Shown here: positions 44,451-54,240 of the stretch, piece after piece
Layout of the letters: the number at the start of each line of letters is the position of its first letter
Numbering within the stretch: position 1 is the stretch's first letter
Assembly: GCF_018777385.1 (NCBI RefSeq)
Contig: NZ_JAFJYB010000001.1
Location: 1 to 64,000, forward strand
Direction of reading: 5' to 3'
Length of the DNA stretch: 64,000 nucleotides
Origin: Candidatus Symbiopectobacterium endolongispinus
Lineage (GTDB): Bacteria; Pseudomonadota; Gammaproteobacteria; Enterobacterales; Enterobacteriaceae
The notes under the pieces: generated by a model
Database searches by the model: none
Told to the model about the DNA's origin: nothing
The model's input: the letters and a program-made list of their open reading frames with translations, nothing else
Program-made: the position numbers and the translations under genes

Positions 44451-44806
44451 TTGGCCGCTACTTTATTTTTGCTCAACAGAAAATCCATGTACGGCGCAGA
44501 TTCTGGAAATTGCGCTTTTTCCGTTTCGAACTGTTGACGGGCTTCCGTGCCCCGCCCGGTATTGGCGTAGAGTAAGCCAAGCTGAGCGTGTAAGCCGGGC
44601 GGAACTGGTTTATTTTTCGCTTTGGCCTTTTCAGGCGCCAGATTCAGCGCTGTGATCTGTTCTTCAGGGCTGGTTTTGTCCTGTTGATAATATTGATACA
44701 GCGTCGGTTGGTAATTATCCCAGCTGTAAATCGTTTTGGGTTCTGTGGCACAACCAGCCAGCACCGCTGCAGCCAGCAGCAGTGCGCCTTTTTTTCCATA
44801 AGACAT
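44447..44806 (-). CDS. DUF4810-type lipoprotein
   Basis: A 119-residue lipoprotein: start MSYGKKGALLLAAAVLAGCA with lipobox LAGC, then YSWDNYQPTLYQYYQQDKTS and a TPR-like helical end (HAQLGLLYANTGRGTEARQQ). The DUF4810 family is found as the middle gene between a CsgG-like and a GNA1162-like lipoprotein, exactly the order here. This suggests a shared envelope complex of unknown task. The start at 44806 is preferred to 44815 because it gives a standard signal peptide. Intact. Confidence 0.82.
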   Translation of the reverse strand: MSYGKKGALLLAAAVLAGCATEPKTIYSWDNYQPTLYQYYQQDKTSPEEQITALNLAPEKAKAKNKPVPPGLHAQLGLLYANTGRGTEARQQFETEKAQFPESAPYMDFLLSKNKVAAK

Positions 44807-44826
44807 ACGTAGCAATCCCTATGCTG

Positions 44827-45498
44827 TTAGTTGCTCGGGCGCCATGCGCCGCTCTCAATACCTGACACCAGGTTGTCCACTGCTTCACGAATAGCAAGAT
44901 CCAGCACTTTGCCATTCAGGGTGGGGTCATAGCTTGCCGTGCCGCCAAAGCCGATAATTTCACGGTTGGAGAGCGTGTATTCACCCGCACCTTGCATCGA
45001 GTACACCACTTCTGACGTCTGCACATTGACCACGTTCAACGTAGTTTTGGCGTAGGCAACCAGGGTTTTTCCGCGACCGAGAATGCCCCACAGCTGGTGA
45101 TCGCCCACTTCTTTACGCCCAAATTCGGTCACATCACCCGTGATGACATAACTCGCGCCTTTGAGTTTCTGCTGCTGACCTTTGATACCTGCTTCGGCCT
45201 TGATCTCTTCCATGTTGGTACGATCCAACACGTTGAAGCGACCGGTCTGTTGAAGGTGGCTCACCAGAATGGTTTTTGATTGGTTTCCCAGACGGTCAAC
45301 GCCATCAGAGAAAATACCGTTCATGTAGTTCGAGCGGTTTTCAAATTTTCCGACAGATATCGGGCTGCGAACACCCTGGTATGCCGTCTGGTAGGAGGTA
45401 ACTTTAGGTGTCTCAACGCTGCGTGAAGACTCTGTTGCACATTCGCTTAATAATGCCGCGGATACCAATAGAGAACCCTGGATGATTTTGTTGTTCAT
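44827..45498 (-). CDS. CsgG/HfaB-family protein with altered lipobox
   Basis: First gene of the lipoprotein trio. The start at 45498 gives MNNKIIQGSLLVSAALLSEC, a lipoprotein-type signal. The CsgG-like domain includes RSPISVGKFENRSNYMNGIF, the QTGRFNVLDRTNMEEIKAEA motif, GADYVITG-like GASYVITGDVTEFGRKEVG and a C-terminal VDNLVSGIESGAWRPSN. Family members form or assist outer-membrane secretion channels. The residue before the lipobox cysteine is Glu where Gly, Ala or Ser is required, so lipidation may fail. The rest is intact; 20 bp separate it from the next gene. Confidence 0.82.
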   Translation of the reverse strand: MNNKIIQGSLLVSAALLSECATESSRSVETPKVTSYQTAYQGVRSPISVGKFENRSNYMNGIFSDGVDRLGNQSKTILVSHLQQTGRFNVLDRTNMEEIKAEAGIKGQQQKLKGASYVITGDVTEFGRKEVGDHQLWGILGRGKTLVAYAKTTLNVVNVQTSEVVYSMQGAGEYTLSNREIIGFGGTASYDPTLNGKVLDLAIREAVDNLVSGIESGAWRPSN

Positions 45499-45876
45499 AG
45501 ACCAATCCCTTATCAATATTCTTTTGTGATCTTGATCGACCATTTTCGTGGGAATTACGTAAATCGTGAATAAATTCATTATGTTAAATGTAATTTATTC
45601 GCGCCATTACAATATGATGAATGTAAAGACCTGTCACTAGCTGTTTTTCTTAATTTTAATAACAAAAAACGCCAACAACACCAAGGTTATCGTTTATTAT
45701 TTCGTCATTTATTGGCACATTATGCTGAATAATTGAAGTTGCCCTAAGTAAAACACGTAACGTAACCAACTAATACAAAACACTATTTTGTTTTCACTCC
45801 CTTCAACAACTCTCCCCCAATTAACCCTCTATTTACATGTCCTACATCAAGATTACAGACAGAGGGAGCCAGTAGG

Positions 45877-46026
45877 ATGAAAGACAGTAAATGGGGGGAA
45901 GTTGTATTTTTTCTTGTGTTTTCTCCTGCAAGTGCGAGACCCGTGCCAACCCCTTCCAAACCGCTTTCTGGGCGACCAGACAAAAAATCGAACGTTAACA
46001 ATCAGAGAGTAACGCCTCGCCGATGA
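45877..46026 (+). CDS. Possible 49-residue small ORF
   Basis: An ATG preceded by AGGGAGC opens a 49-codon frame: MKDSKWGEVVFFLVFSPASA, then a Pro/Arg/Ser-rich basic tail ending RVTPRR. It has a hydrophobic segment near the start. It lies 107 bp upstream of aegA on the same strand. I do not recognise it and cannot exclude chance; the rest of the 45499-46133 gap shows no other gene. Confidence 0.3.
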   Translation: MKDSKWGEVVFFLVFSPASARPVPTPSKPLSGRPDKKSNVNNQRVTPRR

Positions 46027-46133
46027 TCTTTGCTCATCCGGCGCGGAAAATGTACGCGGCAAACACGCTGCTGGACGTTTGTCGTCACCACTCTGGGTTC
46101 TTTTTTATCGGCTAGATGTGTCAGGGAGAGGTT

Positions 46134-48164
46134 ATGAACCGCTTTGTTATTGCTAACGCTCAAGATTGCATGGGCTGTAAGGCCTGTGAAATCGCCTGTG
46201 TCATTTCACACAACGACAACCAGTATCCTGCGAGTGCGGACGCATTTTTACCCCGCATCAAGGCCTTCAACACGCAGGAACTGCGTCCTGCGGTAACCTG
46301 CCGCCATTGTGAAGATGCGCCCTGTGCCAGCGTATGTCCCACTCAGGCACTGGTGCGCAAAGACGACAGCATCCAACTGTTAAAAGACAAATGCATCGGT
46401 TGTAAAACTTGTGTGCTTGCCTGCCCGTTTGGGGCGATGTCGGTGGTTGCAGAACCAACCAGCCCAGCCTCGTTTGCGCATAAATGCGACCTGTGTATCT
46501 GCCGCCCCGAAGGTCAGGCGTGCGTGGCGGCCTGCCCAACGCAAGCGCTCACGCTGGTGAGTGAACAGACGCTGGAGGCGAAGCGAAAAGCCAAGCAACA
46601 GGTAATGGCGCAGCGTTCTACGACCACCTGGCAGCGCACCACGCCGGTCATGCCGACCAAAAGCGTCAATCCACTCAAACAGCGCCAAAACTGGCCGCGC
46701 GTAGAGGCGAAGAAAAAGCCCATTGAGCTACGCAAAACCACGTTTGACGAAATTTATCACGATTTCTCCGCTGAACAGACGCAAGACCAGGCAAGCCGTT
46801 GCCTGTCCTGTGGCAACCATTCCATTTGTGAATGGGCCTGCCCGCTGCACAACAGTATCCCGCACTGGATCAGCCTGGCGAAGCAGGGCCGCATACTGGA
46901 AGCGGTGGAGCTTTCACACCAAACCAGCAGCCTGCCAGAGATTTGCGGTCGCGTATGCCCGCAGGATCGTTTGTGCGAAGGAGCCTGTACGCTGGGTAAA
47001 GAATTCGGTGCGGTTACCGTCGGCAATATCGAGCGTTATATCACGGACAGTGCCATGGCGATGGGATGGAAACCGGACATGAGCGGTGTTACCCCCACAG
47101 GCAAGCGCGCGGCGATCATCGGTGCCGGACCTGCGGGTTTAGCCTGTGCGGACGTACTGGCACGCAATGGCGTAGAGGTTACCGTGTTCGATCGTCCCCC
47201 TGAGATTGGTGGCCTGCTGACCTTTGGTATTCCTCCCTTCAAGCTGGAAAAAAAAGTACTGACCCATCGCCGCCACCTGTTTAGCGAAATGGGCATTCAC
47301 TTCCAACTCAATACCGAAGTAGGGAAAGATATCGCGCTGTCGCAAATCATGGAGGAATACGAAACCCTGTTCCTCGGTGTCGGCACTTACCGTTCGATGA
47401 AAGCGGGTCTGGAAAATGAGGACGCGCCCGGTGTTTACGATGCCTTGCCATTCCTGATTGCCAACACTAAACTGGTTATGGGGTTACCCGATCTGGAAGA
47501 CTAACCCTATATTTCGATGGAAGGAAAGCGCGTGGTGGTGCTCGGCGGTGGTGACACGGCCATGGATTGCCTGCGAACCTCATTGCGTCAGGGAGCAGCA
47601 TCAGTAACGTGCGCCTATCGCCGCGATGAATCCAACATGCCGGGATCGAAAAAAGAGGTGAAGAACTCGCGCGAAGAAGGTGCGGAATTTATGTTTAACG
47701 TTCAGCCGCAAAAGATTTGTCTGGATGAGCAGGGCAACGTCTGCGGTATCAGTCTGGTCAGAACCGAGATGGGTGAGGCCGATGCAAGCGGCCGCCGTCG
47801 GCCACGTGTTATCCCTGGCTCCGAGTTTGTACAACCAGCTGAAGCCGTCATCACTGCATTTGGCTTCCAACCGCACAGCATGCCGTGGCTTGAAGAGGCC
47901 AAGGTGAGACTGGATGATTGGGGCCACATTAATGCACCGGCACGCGGCAACGGCCGACGTCCGTGCCAAACCAACCATCCGTGTATTTTTGCCGGTGGCG
48001 ATGCCGTGCGCGGTGCGGATTTAGTGGTCACCGCGATTGCCGATGGGCGCAAGGCTGCCATCAGTATGCTCGACCAGATGGGGTTACAAAGCACCATCGC
48101 TTCCTTACCGGCGGTCTCGCTGGCTTCTCAGTTCAACTCGTCGCGCGAGGAAACGCTTCAATGA
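46134..48164 (+). pseudogene. aegA: AegA/YgfT-type Fe-S oxidoreductase, in-frame stop
   Basis: A fusion of a HydN-like four-cluster ferredoxin domain (CMGCKACEIAC, CEDAPCASVCP, CIGCKTCVLACPFGA, CDLC) with a GltD-like NAD(P)H/FAD oxidoreductase (GAGPAGLACADVLARNGVEV, then GGGDTAMDCLRTSLRQGA and IFAGGDAVRGADLVVTAI). In E. coli AegA takes part in formate-linked uric-acid use. A TAA at 47502-47504 interrupts the frame in a linker after MGLPDLED; the frame continues unchanged to 48164. A single nonsense mutation is the only lesion seen. The start at 46134 (MNRFVIANAQDCMGC) follows GGGAGAGG. The stop overlaps the next gene (ATGA). Confidence 0.88.
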
Positions 48165-48676
48165 ACGCTTCTGTGATTGCCGATGCCAGTAAATGTATTG
48201 GCTGCCGCACCTGTGAAATCGCCTGTGCCGCCGCCCATGCGGGCGGCGCTGATGCCACCATCGACAAAGCGCGTTTCTTCCCGCGTCTGAAAGTTATCAA
48301 GGGCGCGCAGGTAAGCGTGCCGGTATTGTGCCGCCAATGTGAAAATGCGCCCTGTGCCAGCGTGTATCCTCATGATGCGTTGGTGCGCCATCACGACAGC
48401 ATTCAGGTTATTCAATCTCGCTGCATTGGCTGTAAAAGTTGCGTGATTGCTTGTCCTTTTGGTGCCATTGACGTGGTGGTGACCTCACAAGGTGTTGCGG
48501 CAAAAAGCGAGGTGCACAAGTGCGATCTCTGCGTCGATGTTGCCGCATCTCCTTCCTGCGTACGGGTGTGTCCGACATCCGCGCTGACATTGGTAAGCAA
48601 CAGTGAGCTGCAACAACGGAGTTTCAAAAAGCAACAACAGGCAGCGCGTGATAACGCAGATATTCGCCTGTTATAA
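48161..48676 (+). CDS. HydN-like four-cluster ferredoxin, one cluster Cys replaced
   Basis: A 171-residue electron-transfer protein resembling HydN and the N-terminal domain of AegA. Cluster motifs are CIGCRTCEIACAAAH, CRQCENAPCASVYP, CIGCKSCVIACPFGA and CDLCVDVAASPSCVRVCP. In the second motif the fourth ligand (CASVCP in the neighbouring AegA) is Tyr. One [4Fe-4S] cluster probably cannot form or is altered. The start overlaps the aegA stop, so translation is coupled and the two probably worked as partners. Confidence 0.85.
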   Translation: MNASVIADASKCIGCRTCEIACAAAHAGGADATIDKARFFPRLKVIKGAQVSVPVLCRQCENAPCASVYPHDALVRHHDSIQVIQSRCIGCKSCVIACPFGAIDVVVTSQGVAAKSEVHKCDLCVDVAASPSCVRVCPTSALTLVSNSELQQRSFKKQQQAARDNADIRLL

Positions 48677-48705
48677 GTCAGAAACGGTGATGCTGTTGAA
48701 ACGCC

Positions 48706-48823
48706 GCAGACTGATGACAAAGTCACTTTATCCCTCATCATCCTCGGCGAAAGCCGGGGATCTCTGTGAGAAGAAACGTATTTCGCCTGCAAGAGATTCC
48801 CGCCTTAGCGGGAATGACAGTGG
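48706..48823. repeat. Dispersed intergenic repeat, copy 1
   Basis: A 118-bp element starting GCAGACTGATGACAAAGTCA and ending GCGGGAATGACAGTGG. Its reverse complement recurs at 54241-54359 with about 80-85% identity by eye. It contains a terminal hairpin ATTCCCGCCTTAGCGGGAAT and a second short palindrome near GGCGAAAGCCGGGG. It lies between the end of the Fe-S gene and the end of adeP, and codes for nothing. Confidence 0.88.
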
Positions 48824-48860
48824 TGACAGGCAGGCTTTTTATCACTGACTGAGTATGCAA

Positions 48861-50183
48861 TTAATGCGCGTCGATAAAGATAAACTTCAACAGGAACAGC
48901 ACCGCAACCACCACACAAGGGCTGATTTCACGCCAGCGCCCGGTTGCTACTTTTATCACCACATAGGAGATAAAGCCAAGGGCAATCCCTTCGGTGATGG
49001 AAAAGCTGAATGGCATCATCACCGCAGTAATAAACGCAGGCACCGCTTCAGTAAGATCGTCCCATTTCACGCGCGCCAGGCTTGAGGTCATCAACACCCC
49101 AACATAAATCAACGCACCTGCCGCCGCATAAGCGGATACCATGCTGGCCAGTGGAGAAAGGAAAATCACCAGCAGGAACAGAATACCGACCACAACTGCT
49201 GTCAGCCCGGTGCGTCCGCCAACCGAAACACCGGAAGAGCTTTCGATGTACGCCGTTACGGAGGAAGTGCCAATAAAGGAACCAGCCACCGAGCTGATGC
49301 TATCAACGTAAAGCGCCTGCTTCATACGCGGGAATTTACCGCGCGCGTCGACTAACCCAGCTTTATCCATCACGCCAATCAGGGTGCCAGAGGAATCGAA
49401 CAGGTTGACCAACATAAAAGAGAAGATTACACCGGAAAGCGCCAAATTCAGCGATCCCGCCAGATCGACCTGACCGACAACGGATGTGACGCTCGGCGGC
49501 ATAGAAAACACGCCAGAAAACTTCACGTCACCCAGCAACAGGCCAATGACTGTAGTAACCACAATGGAAATCAGCACAGCGGCGTGAATGTTACGTGGGG
49601 CCAGTACCGCAATGATAAAGAACCCCAGCGCGCCCAGCAGAACACTGTGAGACGTCAGGTTGCCAATGGTCACCAGCGTTTCCGGGTTAGCAACAATGAT
49701 ACCGGCGTTTTTGAGCCCCATCATGCCGATACCGCTGGCAATCCCTAAACGCAAGCTGATTGGGATGTTAGCGATCATCCAGTAGCGAATCTGGAATATG
49801 GTCAGAATCAAAAAGCCGACTGCGCCCCAGAAGATAGCCCCCATCGCGACCTGCCAGGAGATCTCCATGGCACCGACGACAACGAACGCAAAAAAGGCAT
49901 TCAGCCCCATGGCGGGAGCCAATGCAACTGGCAGGTTAGCCACCAGCCCCATCAAAATACTGCCAAACGCAGCAATCAGACAGGTGGTCACAAACACCGC
50001 TTGGGTATCCATGCCCGCAACACCCAGAATCTGCGGGTTTACGAAAACGATGTACACCATGGTAAGCAAGGTCGTGAACCCAGCAATCGTTTCCGTACGC
50101 GCCGTAGTGCCATGTTGGCGCAGTTTGAATACGCGCTCCAATAAGCTTTGCTCTCCCGCAATCTCAGGTTGTGATGTTTTCAT
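48861..50183 (-). CDS. adeP: Adenine permease AdeP (NCS2 family)
   Basis: Proton symporter for adenine of the nucleobase-cation-symporter-2 (AzgA-like) family. The start at 50183 (MKTSQPEIAGEQSLLERVFK) gives about 440 residues. Conserved parts are RTETIAGFTTLLTMVYIVFV, GLNAFFAFVVV, NLFDSSGTLIGVMDKAGL and SSVTAYIESSSGVSVGGRTG. Compared from memory with E. coli AdeP, four residues (LFIG) are missing in frame in the GIASGIGMMGLKNAG helix. Function may be reduced or not. The adeP-yieH divergent pair matches E. coli order. Confidence 0.88.
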   Translation of the reverse strand: MKTSQPEIAGEQSLLERVFKLRQHGTTARTETIAGFTTLLTMVYIVFVNPQILGVAGMDTQAVFVTTCLIAAFGSILMGLVANLPVALAPAMGLNAFFAFVVVGAMEISWQVAMGAIFWGAVGFLILTIFQIRYWMIANIPISLRLGIASGIGMMGLKNAGIIVANPETLVTIGNLTSHSVLLGALGFFIIAVLAPRNIHAAVLISIVVTTVIGLLLGDVKFSGVFSMPPSVTSVVGQVDLAGSLNLALSGVIFSFMLVNLFDSSGTLIGVMDKAGLVDARGKFPRMKQALYVDSISSVAGSFIGTSSVTAYIESSSGVSVGGRTGLTAVVVGILFLLVIFLSPLASMVSAYAAAGALIYVGVLMTSSLARVKWDDLTEAVPAFITAVMMPFSFSITEGIALGFISYVVIKVATGRWREISPCVVVAVLFLLKFIFIDAH

Positions 50184-50502
50184 TATCAACGTTCCAGATA
50201 AGGAATTATGGTCGGTGGGTATCCTATAACAAAATGTACAGAGATTAACGCCATTGGCCGGTTTTTTTCTTGCCATAAGCAGACGTTATCGCAACCGTTA
50301 CCCTCAACGGCATCAGGTATCCTTTTTTCTGCAAATACGCGAGAAAAACGGCGAACAAGCCATAACTCTCCACCTTCAGAACAAAAGATGAAAACCAGGT
50401 GAAAAACAGGCTTTTATCGTGTTTACGCCCGGTAAGGACAAAATACTGACACAGTGGGGTAAAGTAGTGGGTGAACCACACGCGTTACCAATAAGGAACC
50501 CC
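50184..50502. promoter_or_regulatory. adeP-yieH divergent promoter region
   Basis: About 320 bp between divergent genes. TCGCAACCGTTACCCT at 50289-50304 shares about 11 of 16 positions with the PurR consensus, which would suit a purine permease, but the match is weak. No gene is seen. Confidence 0.35.
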
Positions 50503-50811
50503 ATGTCTTCGATTTATTGTGTTTTTTTCGATTGTGATGGCACGCTGGTCGACAGCGAAGTGATTTGTTGCCAGGCCTATGTGAATATTTTTATTCCGTA
50601 TGGCTTACAGTTGTCGCTGGAGGAGGTCATCAAGACCTACAAAGGCGTCAAGCTCTACGACATTATCGATCGTGTGAGCGCACAACATGGCCTGACGGTA
50701 GTGCCTGAAACGCTGGAAAAACACTTCCGTGCAGAGATCGCTCGGTTGTTTGAGGAATCACTGCAACCCATTGACGGCATTCCAGAACTGCTTGCCGCGA
50801 TTACCGCGCCA
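50503..50811 (+). pseudogene. yieH: HAD phosphatase YieH, C-terminal half deleted
   Basis: Haloacid-dehalogenase-type sugar phosphatase (6-phosphogluconate phosphatase in E. coli). The first motif VFFDCDGTLVDSEVICCQAY and the cap domain (TYKGVKLYDIIDRVSAQHG) are normal. After PELLAAITAP the similarity ends at about 50811, in the middle of the core domain. The remaining sequence belongs to the 3' end of a convergent ABC-transporter permease gene; the frame closes at 50859. Motifs II-IV are missing, so the product is inactive. Confidence 0.87.
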
Positions 50812-51547
50812 ATTGACGCTGTTGCCGCCACATGCCCCAACCCTCGATCAGCGCAATGATCGCAATATACAGCACCGTCGCGACGCCGAATGCCTGAAAG
50901 GTCCGCAAGGTTTCCGTCTCAACCTGACGCGAAGCATAAGAGAGCTCGGCTACGCCAATCGCCATCGTCAGAGAGGAATTCTTGATGATATTCATGTATT
51001 GACCCAGCAGCGGTGGCATAGCAATTTTCAGCACCTGAGGCAGCACTACATAACGCATGGATTGCCAGGGCGTCAGCCCCAATGCCAGCGATGGGTGTTT
51101 TTGTCCGCGCGCGACACCGCCTATTCCCGCACGAATCTCTTCGACGATAAACGCACTGGAATAGAGCGTCAGGCCAATCAATCCGGCGAGAAACTCGAAA
51201 GAGGGCCAACTCAAAACCTGGCCTGCAATGGCCACATCATGGGGTGAATTCAGCCATTGCAACAGTGCGCCCGGCAGCAACTGCGCCGCGCCGAAATACC
51301 AGAAGAACAACTGCACCAGCTACGGCGTATTGCGAAACAAGGCGCTGTAAGCGATTACCGGCCAGCGCAAAAGGTTACGATGGCTATCCCTTGCGGCGGC
51401 AAGCACCATTCCCAGCAACGTTGATAGCACAACCACACACAGTGAAAGCCACAGTGTCAGCAAAAAACCGTGCCACAACCATGACAGATAACGAGATGCC
51501 AGCAGCCAGTTTTCTAAAAAAGAAGCAACGTTTTCAGTCAATGTCAT
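50801..51547 (-). pseudogene. Polar amino-acid ABC transporter permease, in-frame stop
   Basis: Permease of the HisM/GltJ family. The start at 51547 (MTLTENVASFLENWLLASRY) is followed by membrane segments and the family's YSALFRNTP, then a TAG at 51317-51319, then LVQLFFWYFGAAQLLPGALL in the same frame. The EAA loop region is AAFIVEEIRAGIGGV-like (SAFIVEEIRAGIGGVARGQK), and LGQYMNIIKNSSLTMAIGVA follows. The protein ends at the deletion joint with yieH (RQQRQLAR), so the true C-terminus may be lost. It lies downstream of its binding-protein gene; the second permease and ATPase are not present. Confidence 0.82.
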
Positions 51548-51601
51548 ACCCTGTTCGCGGTAGTAAAAACGCTTTGTTGCAGAAACGACAATGCCCTCTG
51601 T

Positions 51602-52510
51602 TCAACAGAGGACAGATACGGTGTCACCTGAAACGTCCTGTAACCTCACGTTGGCACGTGTGGACGGATAACAGCACCAGGCTTTAGGCTGTTTATCCAA
51701 CGGCGCAAAGGTGAAATCGCCACGTGGTTGAGCAGATTTTGTGGTCGGCCCAAACCAGCGATCGTAGGTCTGTTTCGCTTCACCGTTTTTTCCAATTGCA
51801 ACAGCGTTTCATCCACCTTCTGTGTCAGGCGATCTTCACCTTTAGGAACACCCACCCCTTGGTATTCCTTAGTGATGCTAAACGGAGAGATCTCAAACTC
51901 AGCTTTTTGTGCATCTGGCACGTTGGCCAGTAAGCCAACCAGCTTGGCGTCATCCTGAGTAATGGCCTGTACGTTACCATTACGCAAGGCTGCAAAAGCA
52001 AGCGGTGTGTCGTCATAAGAGATGACTTTTGCCGTCGGATAATGTTCACGCAGGTGATCTCTTGCACGGTCCCTTTATCCGCACCTATACGCAGCGCTTT
52101 AATGTCGTCCGGCGTTTTCAGCACGCCTTTACGGGCGATAAATTTCTGTCCAGTGGCGAAGTAGGGAATACTAAAATTAACCTGCTTGGCACGCTCATCC
52201 GTAATGGTGAAATTGGCGGCAATCAGATCGACTTTCTGCGAGGTAAGCAAAGGAATACGGCCGGGTTGGTAGCACGCAGTTCGACTTTGACCCCCAGCGC
52301 TTTGCCGATGGCTTCCGCGATATCCACGTCATAGCCCACCAGCTTTTTGGTTTGCGGATCGACAAAACCAAACGGCGGATTGCTGTCAAATACCGCAATT
52401 TTCACTACGCCCGCTTTCTGAATATCATCCAGCTTATCCGCCTGAGCGATACCGGAAACAGAAATCAAACCCGCTAATAACGTTAATGCAACAACTTGTT
52501 TTTTCACCAT
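51602..52510 (-). pseudogene. Polar amino-acid ABC transporter binding protein, several frameshifts
   Basis: Periplasmic solute-binding protein (SBP family 3). The start at 52510 gives MVKKQVVALTLLAGLISVSG, a signal peptide ending AQA. The ligand domain is IAVFDSNPPFGFVDPQTKKL, VGYDVDIAEAIGKALGV, then in other frames VDLIAANFTITDERAKQVNF and SIPYFATGQKF, then QAITQDDAKLVGLLANVPDA and GVGVPKGEDRLTQKVDETLL. The C-terminal TYDRWFGPTTKSAQPRG is in a further frame after an A run near 51787. At least three shifts are needed. Its substrate is probably glutamate/aspartate or a related amino acid, by family only. Confidence 0.8.
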
Positions 52511-52618
52511 TTCCCTTGTCACCCTTATAAGTTTTGTTAGCCAGCAAGCTAACAGCCCGCGCGGCAATCAGGAAATAATAAAAATGGATAATATTATAAT
52601 CTTATGTCACATAGCCGA

Positions 52619-52710
52619 GTTTCAGACTCGGGTAAGGCGTTTGAACAAAGATAAAACCCAGGTGATGGCGGGTGAAACCGGACGATTCGTCCGGTCTATG
52701 AGTTTGAAAC
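52619..52710. repeat. Nested inverted-repeat element
   Basis: The outer arms GTTTCAGACTC (52619-52629) and GAGTTTGAAAC (52700-52710) are inverted with one mismatch. Inside them is a near-perfect 19-base palindrome ACCGGACGATTCGTCCGGT (52677-52695). It lies in the 437-bp gap between the binding-protein gene and the protease-like lipoprotein. The rest of the gap has no gene; it is AT-rich towards 52900. Confidence 0.6.
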
Positions 52711-52944
52711 CAGTGTTGCACACCGAAAACACCACCGCACCAGCCAGTCCCTTTCAGGTAACCACCGCAACTGAAGATGGGCTATGCTTTCAACATTAAA
52801 AAAATTCCATTGCCATATTACATAGCGTCCAATCATGGCGCGCTTTACACTTAAGAATACGTCTAATTATCGCAAACCAAATCATTGTTTATATGTTGTT
52901 TAAATAAACAACAATAGAATTTTTAAAAAATTCAGCAAGCAGGA

Positions 52945-54160
52945 ATGAAAATGCCGCTAAGTCATGAAAAAACAACCCAAATAGTATCAATATTACTTTG
53001 TTTATCAAGCGTGACCGGGTGCGATTATCTGGAAAATGGAAAAGAACCCGCGTGAAACGCAAAATAATAAAAAATCCGGGATCGTTCTTGAAACGAGTAT
53101 TGAAGATGACATTGTTATCCCCGTCGTGATAAACAACAAAACATTAAATTTTCTCGTTGATACTGGTGCCAGCGTAACCTTTATTGATGAAAAAATAGCG
53201 AACACGATAACACGCCCCTTACTCTCATCAGAAATTCCACAGAATTATCGCCAAGAATTTTCAAACGTCACGACGGTTTCTGGACGATTGGAGGGCCATC
53301 AGTTTGCCCTATTGAAACCAACCACCTTCGTCATCGGCACAAAAGAGATCAATGACAGCGACATATGGGTTTCTCTCGATTTATCACTGCTGCCGCAATC
53401 GATGGGAACAAAAATAGACGGCATTATCGGTATTGATACGTTTAGACGGTTCAATTGGAAAGTCGATAATGACCAAAAAAAGGTTATTATTTCCGACACG
53501 CTCCCCTCCGCATCGGATTATCAGGCGTGCACCGGCTATGATGACAGTTACAACCGAATGCCACACCTCTGGTTTAAATATAAAAATAATGATGTGGCCT
53601 TTCGCATGGATACTGGCGCCGATCACAGCTTCGTTTCCAATGAATTCCTCAATTATGTCAAAGAAAACAAGCTATCACTTGAATTATTGTCTAGCAATGA
53701 ACCGATGGCTGAAGCGGGTGGCTTAACAAAAAGCACCCAACATATATTGCAGGACTTTATATTTAATGGATTGCCATTAAATAAAATGTAGTTTTCAGAT
53801 AATCAGGAAGGAAAATTTCATGTCGGGATGGATTTCCTGTCTCGGTTTAAACGCTATACGTTTATCCATTCACGCATGATGTTTTGCTATGACGCTGACT
53901 CTATTGAAAAAAACAGCATTCCTCATGAACGTTCCATTGCCGTTCGCTATATGGATGGAAGCATTGAAGTGTTTTACAACAATAATGAAGAAATACAAAA
54001 ATATGGATTAAAAAATAGTGATAAGATATTAACCATCAACAATACCACCTATTCTCCAGAAAAAATAAAAACGGTGGGAAAATTATTACTTCAGGAGCCA
54101 AAAGGAACATTGGCACTGACTATTCAGCGTGAAAATCAAGTAATGGATATTATGCTCTAA
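52945..54160 (+). pseudogene. Lipoprotein with two retropepsin-like DTG motifs and a PDZ-like end, damaged
   Basis: The start at 52945 has an AGGA site and a lipoprotein signal (VSILLCLSSVTGC). The frame shifts near 53040, then encodes a first retropepsin-like domain (NFLVDTGASVTFIDEKIANT, DGIIGIDTFRRFNWKVDNDQ) and a second one (VAFRMDTGADHSFVSNEFLN). An in-frame TAG at 53789-53791 separates it from HVGMDFLSRFKRYTFIHSRM and a C-terminal PDZ-like region (GLKNSDKILTINNTTYSPEK). Two DTG sites in one chain would form a covalent pseudo-dimer. A periplasmic aspartic protease is inferred; the broken frame means it is probably inactive now. Confidence 0.65.
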
Positions 54161-54240
54161 CACACACAAACCTCTGCATCCGACCATCAACAACATGCCC
54201 CTGACGGGGCGTATGAGGTTGCTGATAAACAGCCAGACTC

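Noticed and set aside
50289..50304. PurR operator upstream of adeP as a firm call
   Set aside because: Only about 11 of 16 positions match; kept as a low-confidence note.
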